In this document: one piece after another, positions 1 through 11,378 of the stretch
How the letters are laid out: every line of letters begins with the position of its first letter
Numbering within the stretch: position 1 is the first letter of the stretch
NCBI GenBank assembly: GCA_963682055.1
Contig: OY821740.1
Span: 15,524,814 to 15,588,813, forward strand
Direction: 5' to 3'
DNA length: 64,000 bases
From: Primula veris
Taxonomy: Eukaryota; Streptophyta; Magnoliopsida; Ericales; Primulaceae
Notes under the pieces: generated by a model
The model's database searches: none
What the model was told of the DNA's origin: nothing
What the model saw: the letters and a program-made list of their open reading frames with translations, nothing else
Translations under genes and position numbers: made by a program

Positions 1-600
1 GAATTTTGGGTTTTGGCTCCGACCCGACTATTTTTTGGATAAGTATCACTTTGTACATATGAATCCCCACCGACCCTATATTTTATTAATACCATAATAG
101 CAAATATTGAAAAGTTCTTTACGAGTTACATGAATGATTTAATGATTGGAATACTCGTATCAATAAATAAAACTCGGACACTTTTCAATATTGTTTTATT
201 AATAAAAAAAAATGACATTTGAAAAATAAATTTTTTATCGCGGAATAAAGTTATCCCTCCCCCTATGTGATGGCGAAAAACCGGGTCTTGACTTTTGTCG
301 GTCAAGTACGATATTTTTTATTAACTCACCAAAATAATCGGGCCAAGACACATATCGAGGTTTATTGATCGGGTATCCACCCCATTCCACCGAAAAAATA
401 TATTTCAAAGTTAAAGAAGATACAAAACATGACAAAGGGAACTAATCAATAAAGAAAAGTAAACCTTAGTGATAAAATTAATAATAAAAACTTAATATTT
501 AGTACTAAAGTAAAAAAAGACGAAACCTCATGGGGCAATTTCAGTATTATTTAACATTAGTATTACAATCCTAATTCTTCACGTCTAGGGTTTCCGCCTC
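1..600. other. Intergenic AT-rich 5' flank
   Basis: No gene is recognised here. The sequence is AT-rich, with short open frames on the minus strand that lack any recognisable domain. It probably holds the distal promoter of the eIF5 gene that starts near 680. Confidence 0.5.
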
Positions 601-629
601 CCTACATATACACATATAGTTACATATAT

Positions 630-660
630 ATATATCTCCCTATATATATATATAAACTCT
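630..660 (+). promoter_or_regulatory. TATA-box region of the eIF5 gene
   Basis: A run of TATATATATATATAAAC lies about 25-40 bases upstream of a pyrimidine-rich stretch (CTCTTTCATC, then a TC repeat at 719-737) typical of a plant transcription start and 5' leader. The TSS near 680 is inferred from this arrangement only. Confidence 0.5.
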
Positions 661-679
661 TTCATCTAATTCTTTTTAT

Positions 680-768
680 CTCAGTTCATAATATTCAACT
701 ATTAAATCCCTCTTCTCATCTCTCTCTCTCTCTCTCTATAGGTTTCGTCTTCCTCCTCACCACCTAAG
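680..768 (+). other. eIF5 non-coding exon 1 (5'UTR)
   Basis: A pyrimidine-rich leader with a (TC)n microsatellite ends at CACCTAAG followed by the donor GTATCTACC at 769. A TC-rich first exon followed by a long leader intron is common for plant translation-factor genes. The start is approximate; the 3' end is set by the donor. Confidence 0.55.
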
Positions 769-1139
769 GTATCTACCTATTCTCCTCCTTTTATTTAATT
801 TAATTTAATTTAATCACACCTAATTTGTTATATTTAATAGATCTGTTTGTTTATTTGTTATGTGATGTGTTGATTTAGTATTTGTATATCTTTTTAATCG
901 GTGTTATTGGTTGATTTAGCTCTGATTTATTATGTTTATCAGATCTGTCTTGTTTTTTGTTAATTGGGATTAGATTATATTAGATTAGATCCGTTGTGAG
1001 TTATTAGGTATTTGATTTGTTTGATGTAAGGGTTTTGTTTATTAGATTAATCCTATTTCCTCTGTTAATCAGGTTTTGGTAAAGATTTATTTATGTTAAT
1101 TATTATTTGTAAAAGTTAAGGTTTTATTTATCTATTTAT

Positions 1140-2930
1140 TGGAATTTGGTTATTTGCAGCTCTCAAGTTCCTTAGCTGTTATTTGTCTTGAAAAAATTAT
1201 AAAATCCTTCAAATTAATAAGAAAGTAAAAATAATTACGTATTTGGTTGCCAGCTAAGAAACTTTGTTTAATTGTATTTCTTGCATGACAAAACTAGAAG
1301 TCAGTAGAATGATGAACTAAATTATTTATGTTAATTATTATTTGTAAAAGTTGAGAGATTTTTTAGGTTTGATCGATTTGAGCTATTAGATTATTTGATT
1401 TGTATGTAGCTGTTTTGTTTATTGTATATATCCAATTTTCTGTTTTAATCAGTTTTCTTTGATTTATTTATGTTAATTGATGTTTATAAAAGTCTTTGGT
1501 TTTTTTTCTCATATATTGGAATTTGTTTATTTACAGCTCTCAAGCTCCTTAGTTGTTCTTTGTATTTAAAAAAATTACAAAATCCTTAAAACAAAAATAA
1601 AAGTAAACTGGGTATTTGGTTGCCAGCTAAGTTGATTGTATGAAAAAGCTTTTTAAGAATGATGGACCAAACTCTTTATATTAATTATTAATTTTGTAAA
1701 GTTTGAGAGCTGTTTTATATTGAAATTTTGGTGATTGCAACTCTCAAGCTCCTCAGTTGTTTCTTGTCTTCTAAAAATATAATTTTTTACAACAATTATA
1801 AAGTACAAAGGGATTTGGTTGCCAGCTAAGAAACTTTGTTTGATTGTGTTTCTTCCATGAAAAAGCTGGAAGTTTTGTAGATTGATGTACCAAACTGATT
1901 ATGTTAATTATTATTTGTAAAAATTGAGAGTTTTTTATATAGTAGAATTTGGTGATTGCAGGCTTGCAGCTCTCAAGTTTCTTGGTTGTTTATCGACTTC
2001 AAAAAAATTATAGAATTCATAAAACAGATAAAAAAAAAAGCAAATAGGTAATTGTTGACAACTAAGAAACTTTGTTTGATTGTGTTTCTTGCATGAAACT
2101 ATTTATGGTAATTATTATTTGTAAAAAGAATTTGGTGGTTGCTGTTCTCAAGCTTGTCAGTTTTCTAAAAAATTATAATTTTTTTAAACAAATGTAAAAT
2201 CAGTATGGATATTTGGTTGCCAGCTCAGAATCTTTTTTCGATTGTATACAGTTTTGTATGAAAAAGCTAGAAGTTTGTTGAATGATGAACCAAGCTGTTT
2301 TGTTCATTATTTAGTCTGTTACGTACGTCATCTCTTAGTTTTGTTCTTGTTAATTATTGTTTGTAAAAGTCGAGGTCTTTGTTCATTTATGAGAATTTTT
2401 TGGTGAGAGCTCTTAAGCTCTCCTTGTCTGATATTCTGCTTCTATCATTTATAAAAGCATAAAGGGTTATTTATTTGGACAGCTTATAAGCTTTGTTTGT
2501 AATCATTGCATGATGAAGCTTGAATATGTTGTTTGATATGTACCCAATTATTTTGTCTACTAAATAATCATATTAGTTTTATCTATATTATTTGGTATCT
2601 ATAATAGTTTTGGTCTTCTTTATATATGAGAATTTGGTTTTGTTAGTTCTCCTGAAATAATTATAAATGCCTGATGGGTTTTTGGTTCGCCGGTGAATGA
2701 GCTTTCTGTGTTCAGTGTTTATGCAAAGTGTGTATTTAAATGGTCAGCAGATTTTCTGTTATATCAGTATTTTAATGGTTGCAGCTTTCAAGCTCTTTAA
2801 ACAACTGTAATTGCAAAATGTGTATTTGGTTGGCCAAATTAGTGACTTTGTTTGTATTCCTGACTTTTGGAAAAGCTAGAAGTTTTCATTTGTATGAAAC
2901 AAACAGTTTTGTATTTTTATGCCTGTTAAT
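1140..2930 (+). repeat. Degenerate direct repeats inside the eIF5 leader intron
   Basis: A composite unit recurs about eight times at irregular spacing of roughly 180-380 bases. It contains TTGCAGCTCTCAAGCTCCTTAG, then an A-rich stretch, TTTGGTTGCCAGCTAAGAAAC, TTGCATGAAAAAGCTAGAAG and TTAATTATTATTTGTAAAAG (shown in pieces). Examples of the CTCTCAAG block lie near 1160, 1536, 1742, 1970, 2147, 2410 and 2785. Copies are diverged, which points to an old tandem expansion within the intron. Confidence 0.75.
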
Positions 2931-4483
2931 CTTTTTAAAATCTGCACGCAAACATTAAAATTTTAATGATATAATTGCTTTTTTTGGGTAATTAAATTGA
3001 TGGTTTCTAAATTTAGATGTGGTTGTAGGATGTTGTCAGAGTAGTTCAGTTTTCCTCTTAAACACGTAAAGTTCAGTGTATAGATGTTAAGGAATATGTC
3101 ACTTGATTTGCTATTCTTTAGGTGTTGTTCTGTTTGATTATTTGGACAAGTTTATTTGCTAATCAAAGACAATTTTTTAGGTTTTGTTGTTTGTTATATA
3201 TGAATCTTGGAATAGTACAATGATGTAAGTTTCTCAACAATTTTTTGATGTAGCGGCTGACATACGAGGATGTTACTTATTGAAAAATGTGTCAGTTGTG
3301 ATCAATTCGCTAGATCTATTTCTTATTTGCTGTTCGAACATGCCAGTTCTTTCTTTTTTTGTTTATTATATAGGAATCTTTTGAAAAGTACAAGAATGTA
3401 GATAAGATTCATGAAAATACTTGACACAGATGTGTTTATTAACATATTTAAGATATTAGCAAGTGACATGTGGATGTCCATGGCTGAAATTTTGGTGGTT
3501 GTGAGTAGGCTGAGTATTAACTTGGTTGGGAGAGTTAATGTCACTGTAATTATTTAATCCAAGAACATCTACTAGTGGCTTTCTCACATGTATGAGCTTT
3601 TAGGGGCAGTGAATAATTGTATTGAATAAGATATACTCTTTGATCAGTGGAGAGATTCCTTTCCAAAGTGTTCGGTTAATGTTTTTTATGTAGAATTCAC
3701 TATGTTGTCCACATATTTTATAATAATATAACTGCAATGAGTATGCAGTAAGATGTAGCAATTATTGATTTATATAAACAAAATTAATTGTTGACTTTTA
3801 ACGTCCTCTTAGGAATACCACATATACAAAATTAATTGTATATGTATCTTCTGTCACTGTTTAACCTTTTCTACCTTAAGTTTGTTATGATTTTGGACTG
3901 TGGTTTAGCTGTTTGTTTACATATTGTGATATGTGACATCTGATCTTTGCATGGTTTATAGCTTTCTTTAGTATGTCAAGTCATGGAAGTTTAAGTTTTC
4001 CCCCTCTGAATCATCCTTGCACTTACAGTTACCATCTGTCCAAACTCTAACAAGCAAGTCCAATTTTTTTCATCTTTAACAAGGTTACACAACATATTAT
4101 CTTTTGAATTCGGATAAACATTACCACCGATGAGAGTTGTTAAACAAATTTTTAAAATGTGCATCTTCTCTCACGGTCTAAACTTTTCTACCTTTAGTTT
4201 GTTATGAAATGTAGACCGTGGATTACTGGTGTGTTTTTATTGGATTGAATGTTGTCATTTAGAGTTGTGTTTATTATGGAATCTAGTGTAGCATATGATC
4301 TCTGCATCGTTTACAGCTTTTTCTAGTATCCTAAGTCATGATTGTTTTGTTATTTAATAAGGTTATCTGCATAAGCTAGTTGACATTTGAACTTGGATAA
4401 ACATTCATCCCTCTCCCATTATTAGTCTGTGTCTTGATATGTAATTCATTGTTTATTAGTACCCGTGTTTTCCTTTATCCTAG

Positions 4484-4543
4484 TAATTGAGAGGCAGCCA
4501 AAGTGGAAGGCGTTAAGTTGGAACCATTTTTATGTCTGCACAA
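4484..4543 (+). other. Possible cryptic mini-exon in the eIF5 leader (duplicated)
   Basis: A segment of about 50 bases (GAGAGGCAGCCAAAGTGG onward, through ATGTCTG) occurs here and again at 4644-4694 in leader exon 2. The first copy is bounded by a T-rich acceptor ending TAG at 4483 and by CACAA followed by GTAATT at 4544, so it looks like a 60-bp exon. Joined to the acceptor at 4618 it would supply an alternative upstream ATG with an 18-codon reading frame. Use of these sites is inferred, not shown. Confidence 0.35.
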
Positions 4544-4687
4544 GTAATTATTAGTCTGTGCCTTGTTATGTGGTTCATTGTTTTAAAAAAGGAGTGTTCC
4601 TCTTATTTTTGTCTCCAGGAATTGGCAGTTCAATCTGTGAAATCGAGAGGCAGCCAAAGTGGAAGGCGTTAAGTTGGAACCATTTTT

Positions 4688-4888
4688 ATGTCTGAACAAG
4701 CTTCTCTCTTTTTGTCATCGGTTGGATTGCTTGGGGAGTACTGTCCTACGTCCAGGAAAAAGAGCTGTATGCATATTGAGTCTTCTCTGGACTCCGAATC
4801 TAATTGTCTGGGTTGTGATTTTATACACCCTTTGTCCCAATTCGAAAATAAAGTTCTCGTTGAAACAGCCACATTTCTTGCTTTCTGA
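4688..4888 (+). CDS. Upstream ORF in the eIF5 leader (66 codons)
   Basis: This ATG-initiated frame of 66 residues lies in leader exon 2 and ends with TGA at 4886-4888, 26 bases before the eIF5 ATG. Its start context is poor (T at -3, T at +4), whereas the main ATG has A at -3 and G at +4, so leaky scanning or reinitiation could tune eIF5 output. The peptide is rich in Ser and Cys and matches no domain I know. Initiation-factor genes such as eIF5 are known to be autoregulated through start-codon stringency and uORFs in some eukaryotes. Whether this peptide is conserved cannot be judged here. It could also be a chance frame. Confidence 0.45.
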   Translation: MSEQASLFLSSVGLLGEYCPTSRKKSCMHIESSLDSESNCLGCDFIHPLSQFENKVLVETATFLAF

Positions 4889-4914
4889 CTAATCGTTTCT
4901 TTTGCGGACAAAAT

Positions 4915-6264
4915 ATGGCTTTACAAAACATCGGGGCTGGGAACAAAGATGATGCCTTTTACAGGTATAAGATGCCCAGAATGATAACAAAAATTGAGGG
5001 CCGAGGAAACGGGATTAAGACAAATATTGTCAACATGGTTGACATTGCCAAAGCCTTGGCTAGGCCAGCTGCCTATACCACCAAGTATTTCGGATGTGAG
5101 CTTGGTGCGCAGTCCAAATTTGACGAGAAAACCGGAACTTCACATGTCAACGGCGCCCATGAAACTGCCAAGCTAGCTGGCCTTCTTGAGAACTTTATAA
5201 AGAAGTATGTTCAGTGCTATGGTTGTGGTAACCCCGAGACCGAAATTATCATAACAAAAACTCAGATGATTACGATGAAATGCGCTGCTTGTGGGTTCTT
5301 ATCGGATGTGGATATGAGGGATAAGCTAACTACCTTCATTTTGAAAAACCCTCCAGAGCAAAAGAAGGGTGGCAAAGACAAGAAGGCCATGAGAAGGGCT
5401 GAGAAGGAGCGACTTAAGGAGGGGGAAGCAGCTGATGAGGAACTGAAAAAGATCAAGAAAGACGCAGCTAAGAAAAAGGTCTTAAAGGACGTGTCTACAA
5501 AAACTTCTACTAAAAAAAAGGCAAGCCACTCTGACGAAGACCACTCTCCTCCTGGTAGCCAGGCTGATGAGAACGAGAAGTCGGTTGCTCTTGTGTCAGA
5601 CGAAGAGGACAACGACGACATTGAGTGGCAAACAGACACATCAGCAGAGGCGGCTCGCCTACGAATCCAAGAACAGCTCAGTGCTGTTACTGCTAGTATG
5701 GTGATGATCTCGACCAAAGAAGAAAAGCCAAAGTCTGGTAAAAGCTCGCCTGTACATGATGCTGCTAAAACAAAAACCAACGGGCATTCGAATGGGAATA
5801 AGTCTGGTGAAAATTCGTATGACAAGCTCGTCGGTGAGATCAAGGAAGGGATTAACAAGGGGCCTACTCCTAGCCACCTCAAGTCCTTTTTGGGGTCTCT
5901 CTCTGGAACTCCTCAGGAGATTATGAATGCTTTGTTTGAGGCTCTTTTTGGTGGGGCCGGAAAAGGGTTTTCGAAAGAGGTGGCGAAGAAAAAGAATTAT
6001 ATGGCGGCGGTTACTCAGGAAGAAGGTTCACAGCTTGTTTTACTCAATTCTATCGAGAACTTTTGCGGAAAAGCTAGCCCTGAGGCTGTTAAAGAAGTGG
6101 GTTTGGTTCTCAAAGCTCTTTATGACAGTGATTTACTCGAGGAAGAGGTTATAGTGGAGTGGTTTAATAATGGTTTGGCTGGTAGCAACAATGGCTCGCG
6201 GCTTTGGAAGAATGTGAAACCCTTTGTGGAGTGGCTTCAGAGTGCAGAATCCGAGTCTGATTAG
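4915..6264 (+). CDS. EIF5: Eukaryotic translation initiation factor 5 (eIF5)
   Basis: This 449-residue intact, single-exon coding frame encodes the GTPase-activating protein for eIF2, which acts in the cytosolic 43S/48S pre-initiation complex at start-codon selection. The N-terminus (about 1-150) is the eIF2-beta/eIF5 domain: the arginine finger appears to be R17 in the block FYRYKMP, and a zinc ribbon is formed by C101-x2-C104 and C123-x2-C126. A Lys/Glu-rich charged linker follows (about 150-300) with [15 protein letters not shown] and acidic DEEDNDD. The C-terminus (about 300-449) is a W2/HEAT domain ending in the aromatic-acidic AA-box motifs EEEVIVEWF and [13 protein letters not shown]. 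Length fits plant eIF5 (about 430-450). The ATG has a strong context (A at -3, G at +4). All introns appear confined to the 5' leader. No defects seen. Confidence 0.97.
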   Translation: MALQNIGAGNKDDAFYRYKMPRMITKIEGRGNGIKTNIVNMVDIAKALARPAAYTTKYFGCELGAQSKFDEKTGTSHVNGAHETAKLAGLLENFIKKYVQCYGCGNPETEIIITKTQMITMKCAACGFLSDVDMRDKLTTFILKNPPEQKKGGKDKKAMRRAEKERLKEGEAADEELKKIKKDAAKKKVLKDVSTKTSTKKKASHSDEDHSPPGSQADENEKSVALVSDEEDNDDIEWQTDTSAEAARLRIQEQLSAVTASMVMISTKEEKPKSGKSSPVHDAAKTKTNGHSNGNKSGENSYDKLVGEIKEGINKGPTPSHLKSFLGSLSGTPQEIMNALFEALFGGAGKGFSKEVAKKKNYMAAVTQEEGSQLVLLNSIENFCGKASPEAVKEVGLVLKALYDSDLLEEEVIVEWFNNGLAGSNNGSRLWKNVKPFVEWLQSAESESD

Positions 6265-7339
6265 GACTGAGAAAGCCAGTTTGTCTCTGTTGGTTCCCGA
6301 GTTCTTTTATGTTACTAATGCTTTTATACCGAGTTTTTTTAGTATGTCTTTCATGTCGTAACGAATAATTTTTGTTTATCGAGTGTGCTGTCTGAGTCGT
6401 GAGAACTATTGTTTTATTTCGAATGTGATCTGTTGAATTTGTCACTTTGTTGGTCGGTTTATAACCTGCAGAATTTTCCGTTGTTTTATGTTCTATTTGT
6501 TGTTTTGGAAATTTGGTGTGTTCGTTGAAGCTTTTCTTATTTAATGTGTTAAATTTTGATGTTCTCATAGATGCAAGAATACTAAATCCCGACTGTTTAC
6601 CTGACATGACTTTTTTGTCACGTAAAAATGTTGTTTGAGGAAAAAAATTCTCTGTTTTGGACCAACATTACAAAAACATATACCATCTAATTCCGCATTA
6701 CTGCTCCCTAACGAAATATGTGAAATTTCCATCTTGAACAATCTTGTATCGGAATAGAAATTTTCAATAATCAACATATTACTGTTTCAGTCTTTCAGAC
6801 TATATGACTTTGACTCATTTTAAAAAAAAAAGACTATATGACCGACTCATTGGAATTCTCACTTTGGTACATTTCAGTTGCAAATATTTTGGAAGCCCTT
6901 GGATCATTTAATTGGTTGTTACCTATAAATTATAATTGGTGGTTCTGGTAGGATGTCAAACTTCAAGTCGGAGTTGAGTTTTTTTTTTTTAAATCAATAC
7001 CGTTCATTTATTATTGCAAAAAATAACGAGATTATTCACACTCGTGGGCGGTAATGATAGCAAATGTTGATAGATACTTGAGAAACATATCATGAACCTA
7101 AAATCTAAGGAGTAAAATCTCCAAAACATTACAAACTCGAGCTAAAATAGATTCATGAAACACTGAAAAACCAAGGTTGACAAGAAATGTATCAAATTTT
7201 TCTTCAAATGTTCTGTTACTAGGTAAATTCAACTACATCTACATTCTCCTTCTGTCTATCATTATAAACCTGTCCAAATAGAAAGAGAAAAGGTCTAGGT
7301 CCCATTAAACCTTACATTCAGCTAAACCTCTCCTGCATT
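6265..7339. other. eIF5 3' flank and intergenic region
   Basis: The T/G-rich sequence to about 6560 is probably the 3'UTR. AATAAT occurs near 6363, but no clear AATAAA is placed. Beyond it I see only AT-rich sequence. The motif GACTATATGAC is repeated near 6800 and 6832. No gene is recognised. Confidence 0.4.
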
Positions 7340-8460
7340 TTAGAATGCTATCCTATAAGTGTATAATCACATCTCCGGCCACACTAAATGTTGTATTAGA
7401 AGTAAGCTTAGTAAGAGAAACCAACTTTGCAATTGTTAAGTATTCTCCAGCCATTTACAAAAAAAAACTATCTTAGAAGAAAAGTTTAACAACATAAAAA
7501 GGGGTAATCACCTAAAAACAGCTTTGCAACTAACATTCTACTAATATTAGAATTGTTAAGTATTCTCCAGCCATTTACAAAAAAAAAAACTATCTTAGAA
7601 GAAAAGTTAACAACATAAAAAGGGGTAATCACCTAAAAACAGCTTTGCAACTAACATTCTACTAATATTAGCTTCTCCAACCTTTGAAAGGCTATATTAA
7701 GAGAAAATAGTGTCATACAAAAGCGCTAATCACTGAAAAGCAGCTTTTCAACTGATTAATCACAAACTTTGTAAACTCCAGTCATTTACAAAAAAATGTT
7801 ATTTTACACTAAAAGTTATTAAACTAAAAGTTGGGAAATCACACAAGGCACTTTGCAACTGCCATTTCAATAAATTTTAACTTTCTCCAGCCATTTTAGA
7901 AAAATGCGAAGAAGAATTTAAAAAAAATAAAGAGGGGTAATCACATCAAAAACAGCTTTACAACTGTTAAAGTTAAAACTTTAAACTTCTCCAGTCATTT
8001 ATAAAAAATGCTATCTTAGAAGAAAAGTTGATAACATAAGAGGGTAATCACCTAAGAGACACATTTGCAACTGATAGGTCAAAAAATATATAAAATATCC
8101 AGTCATTTACTATAAATGCTATCTTAGAAGACAAGTTAAAGAGAGAAGAAAGGGGTAATCACTAAGAAGAGTTTTGCAACCGGAAGTTAAAAGAATTTTT
8201 CTTCTCGAGCGATATACAAAAATATGCTATCGTAGAAGCAAAATTAATAATTAATTAAGGGGTAATCACCTAAAAAACAGCTTTGCAACTGTCAAGTCAA
8301 AAACTTTATAATCTCCAGACATTTACTAAAAATGTTATCCTAGAAGAAAAGTAAATAAATCACATAAGATCAGCTTTTCAACTGAAAGTTATTGTATTTT
8401 TTCTCCAGGCATATAATACAAAATATGCTATCCTAGAAGTAATTGTGATAAGCTTATAAA
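7340..8460. repeat. ~105-120-bp minisatellite array, about ten diverged copies
   Basis: Each unit reads roughly GGGGTAATCACCTAAAAA, CAGCTTTGCAACTG, a spacer, CTCCAGCCATTTACAAAAA, and TGCTATCTTAGAAGAAAAG (pieces shown separately). The GGTAATCAC block recurs near 7503, 7622, 7725, 7829, 7936, 8044, 8154, 8261 and 8350. The two copies at about 7430-7560 and 7550-7680 are almost identical, which indicates recent local duplication; the outer copies are diverged. The block CAGCTTTGCAACTG is a near-palindrome. No coding potential is seen. Confidence 0.8.
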
Positions 8461-8933
8461 ATACAAGATTGGCTATGTCCGATTTCTACCCATATTTTCC
8501 CTATCACAAAGGTAAATATACGATTTGATAGCACCTTTATCTCTAAAGACCCACGTAAGAATTAAATGCATGCACCAACATTTTCTGGTAACGCCATTGA
8601 ATTCATATGCTAGCTAGCACTGTATCTGTTCTGTAACTTCTGAATACGGAAAAGAATTGACCCCTACCATCTCTTAAGAAATTTTCATTTTGTGTTAAGG
8701 AGCGGTAAACACCCGTAATAAATGAAAACATCTCATGTCAAATTAGAGTTCAAGACTAAGATACAGGTGAACCTGAGATTAAAGGTCTCGATTAACAATC
8801 GCTTGTCTTTATTTTTACATTGTTATCTTGTGAGACTTTCATGCCATGTTATGTTATAAATTTATTTTACTTAAACTCTGAAATTGGCAACTTTCTTGTA
8901 TATTTTATCCAGTTATTTATTTTTAGCAGTAAT
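8461..8933. other. Intergenic, nothing recognised
   Basis: AT-rich sequence with no open frame carrying a known domain and no repeat that I can define. Confidence 0.5.
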
Positions 8934-9101
8934 ACCAGGCGGAGCTCAATTATGAGAAGGGGTTGCGAAGCCCCACAATTTACGAAAATGTTACTTTTCT
9001 AATGAATATATTTCAATATAATTATGAAATAATGTGTCCCGCAACCTCCATTAAAATGGTTACATTCAACACAGTGCTAGATCCGTCCTCGCCCTGTTAG
9101 A
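8934..9101. mobile_element. Short hAT-like MITE candidate (~170 bp)
   Basis: The segment begins with CCAGGCGGAGCTC and ends with AGATCCGTCCTCGCCCTG, which are roughly inverted relative to each other. The GGCGGAGCT/AGATCCGCC termini are the pattern of abundant small hAT-type plant MITEs. The inside contains GGGGTTGCGAAGCCCC, a small palindrome. No clean 8-bp target duplication is visible, so the boundaries are approximate. Confidence 0.4.
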
Positions 9102-9819
9102 TTCGGGTAGCAAACTACTGAGATGTGTAACTGGAAAAAACCTATATATATTGTTGAATTTATTGAAAACATAATAATTTGTAATGATTTTTTTTTTTGG
9201 AAATTACTACAATAAAGCTGGTAAACAGCATCACAAAAATACCCACTAGATAGTAGATGGAAGTGCAATCAATTTTCTACTTACGTAAAAATAAAACTTC
9301 ATATTTGGATTTCATTGAAGTAATTAGTGAGGCTTGACTTTCAGGTGAATATGTTATTAAAGAATTCAAACTACCTCTCCGACAATGATAATTAATACGT
9401 GCTAGTCTAGTCAGTTGGGCATGCATGCAATGCAGTCTTTTTCTGTGGTACATTTACTGCTGCTACAGACCTTTCTGGAGAGCATTAAGATCGCTTAGTA
9501 ATTTCAGTGTTGTTTATAAAATAAAATATATCAGTGTTTTTTCTAAATCATTTATAACTTTTATACTAGTAGCTCAAAAGCAAGTCTTGAGGCAATCTTT
9601 TATTAAAATATACTATATCCTCATATCATAGTGTAATATAATCTCTTAATGTTCATTCATACACAAGTCCCTAAGTTTTATAGAACCACGCTAAATACTT
9701 ATCTTCTTAACATTCAATATCGCTATAAGTGTGTTCTTGTTTGTGTGTGGGCTTTTCGTGTCTGTGTTGACCATTGTAGTTTTTCCTAGGGTCTCAAAGT
9801 TTCTGCTAAAAAATAATTT

Positions 9820-10058
9820 CTCCGTTACAAAATATTGAAATACTATTTATTTACGTGCAAATTTAATCGATAAATATCTCGTATTTAAATTGTTGAAATA
9901 TAAAATTTAAAATTTGTTCATATAGTTTAACATTTGAACTATGTGATTAACTTTTGAAAAATTCTATTTCGACAAGTTAGATATGAGTTATTGAGTTATT
10001 TGTCGGTTAAAATTACACGTAGTTTCGTATAGTAACAACAATTTGGGACGGATGGAGT
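9820..10058. mobile_element. Stowaway-like MITE, copy 1
   Basis: The right end TTGGGACGGATGGAGTAT is the classic plant Stowaway terminus (inverse of CTCCATCCGTCCCAA). The left end CTCCGTTACAAAATATTG is a diverged inverse copy. The AT-rich interior, with TTTAACATTTGAACTATGTG and GAGTTATTTGTCGG, is shared with the copy at 36003-36243, so both belong to one family. No transposase is present. Confidence 0.7.
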
Positions 10059-10477
10059 ATATACTTAAAATAAGCAAATAGAAAAACGCTCCGAAAACAA
10101 AAAACACGATTTCCTATCAAAGATCAGAGAAATGACGGTTGCCAATATGAAAAACAAAAAAACGAGAAACAATAGTTGAAGCGAAAACGTGTGACATGAC
10201 TCTGAAGAAAGAAAATAAAAATACACATGATGAAATAAACGAAAAGGGAAATGATCGAAATGAAAAGTGTTTCCTGCTTATAAGAATAATAAAAACAAAA
10301 ATACAGTTATGTGTTATAACGTTTTTGTTCTCTTAAAAGTGTTGGTTTTGGTACTATTTCGAATACGATAAAGAAAAGGACAATAATATAAAAGACAGGA
10401 ACGCAATGGAAATAACACTTTATTTCTCACAATTGGAATATGAATTACAATTCCTGACTCGTACAGAATTAAATTAA

Positions 10478-10790
10478 ACTGCTGGACTGGTTTCAACAAA
10501 TAAAAACTGCCGGACTGTTTTGTAAAAAAAACAAACTGCCGGACTGTTTTAACAAGAAAAAGAAACTGCCGGACTGTTTTAAACAAACTGCCGGACTGTT
10601 TTAACAAATTGCCGGACTGTTTTAACAAATTAAAAACTGCCGGACTGGTTTTAAACAAACTGCCGGACTGGTTTTAACAAATAAAAAACTGCCGGACTGG
10701 TTTTGTAAATAAAACAAACTGGACTGGTTTTAACGAATAAAAAACTGCCCGGACTGTTATTAAATAAACTGCCCGGACTGTTATGTAAAT
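10478..10790. repeat. Tandem ACTGCCGGACTG array in 3' LTR
   Basis: About twelve copies of a 21-37-bp unit with core ACTGCCGGACTG followed by a short T- then A-rich spacer. The same array is present at 17391-17703 in the 5' LTR. Variant cores (ACTGCCCGGACTG; ACTGGACTGG) lie at one end. The regular CCGG motif and spacing would suit a repeated protein-binding site; that is inference. Confidence 0.85.
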
Positions 10791-11378
10791 ACTGGAAATT
10801 AAATTACAGGAAAGTAAATTACAGAATAGGAAAGACTGAAATGTAAATTACAGAAACTAAAGGTACTGGAAAGTAAATACAAAAAGGAAACAGTACTGAA
10901 ATTAAATAGACAGAATAATAAAGGACTGAAAAGTAAATAACAGAAATTAAAAGAAGAGGCAACTGCTGAGCAGTTTCCCTTAAACAATATTTCCCGAACC
11001 ACCTTTAAAGGTTTCTGGTTTCGGGACTTTGTTCCCAAGGTACAACTTCTATCTCAGAGTGGCTCGTATGGAAACCGGCACCGAACCACAGGTCGAGCTG
11101 TTGGTGGTGCGGTTTTCTCTCACTAAGTGTATGCTTATGCTGTGAGTTGTGTGTATGAAGGTGTACTGAAATGAGAGGGGGATGGCTGCCTTTTATAGGC
11201 TCTACTGAAACCGCAACCATAAATGTTGGTCTTTAATTCTGGGAGTTACACCCCCAGAATCCGCTCAATCAATTCTGAAACCGCAGCATTTACTCTCATT
11301 CATTGCTGACGTTTCTCTTGCTGGAAACTCTAGGGACTCCTTTTGTATTTTATACAAAACTCCCTATTCGGGTTTGGA

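Larger units (their letters stand above)
769..4618 (+). other. eIF5 5'UTR leader intron (about 3.85 kb)
   Basis: The interval runs from the donor GTATCT at 769 to the acceptor TTTTTGTCTCCAG ending at 4618, and it is T-rich on the plus strand like a plant intron. It has no coding potential that I recognise. The first half is built of degenerate repeats (see 1140-2930). The 3' end contains a tandem duplication of the acceptor-proximal region (4421-4543 and 4550-4695). Long T-rich leader introns next to a promoter often enhance expression in plants; that role is inferred here. Confidence 0.6.

Noticed and set aside
5262..5882. 206-codon open frame antisense to eIF5
   Set aside because: Shadow of the Lys/Glu-rich eIF5 linker; Ser/Phe-rich with no domain.
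10314..10658. 114-codon minus-strand frame with repeated SGSLFKTVRQF-like text, also at 17239-17571
   Set aside because: Lies in the ACTGCCGGACTG array of the LTRs; repetition explains the open frame and the identical second copy.
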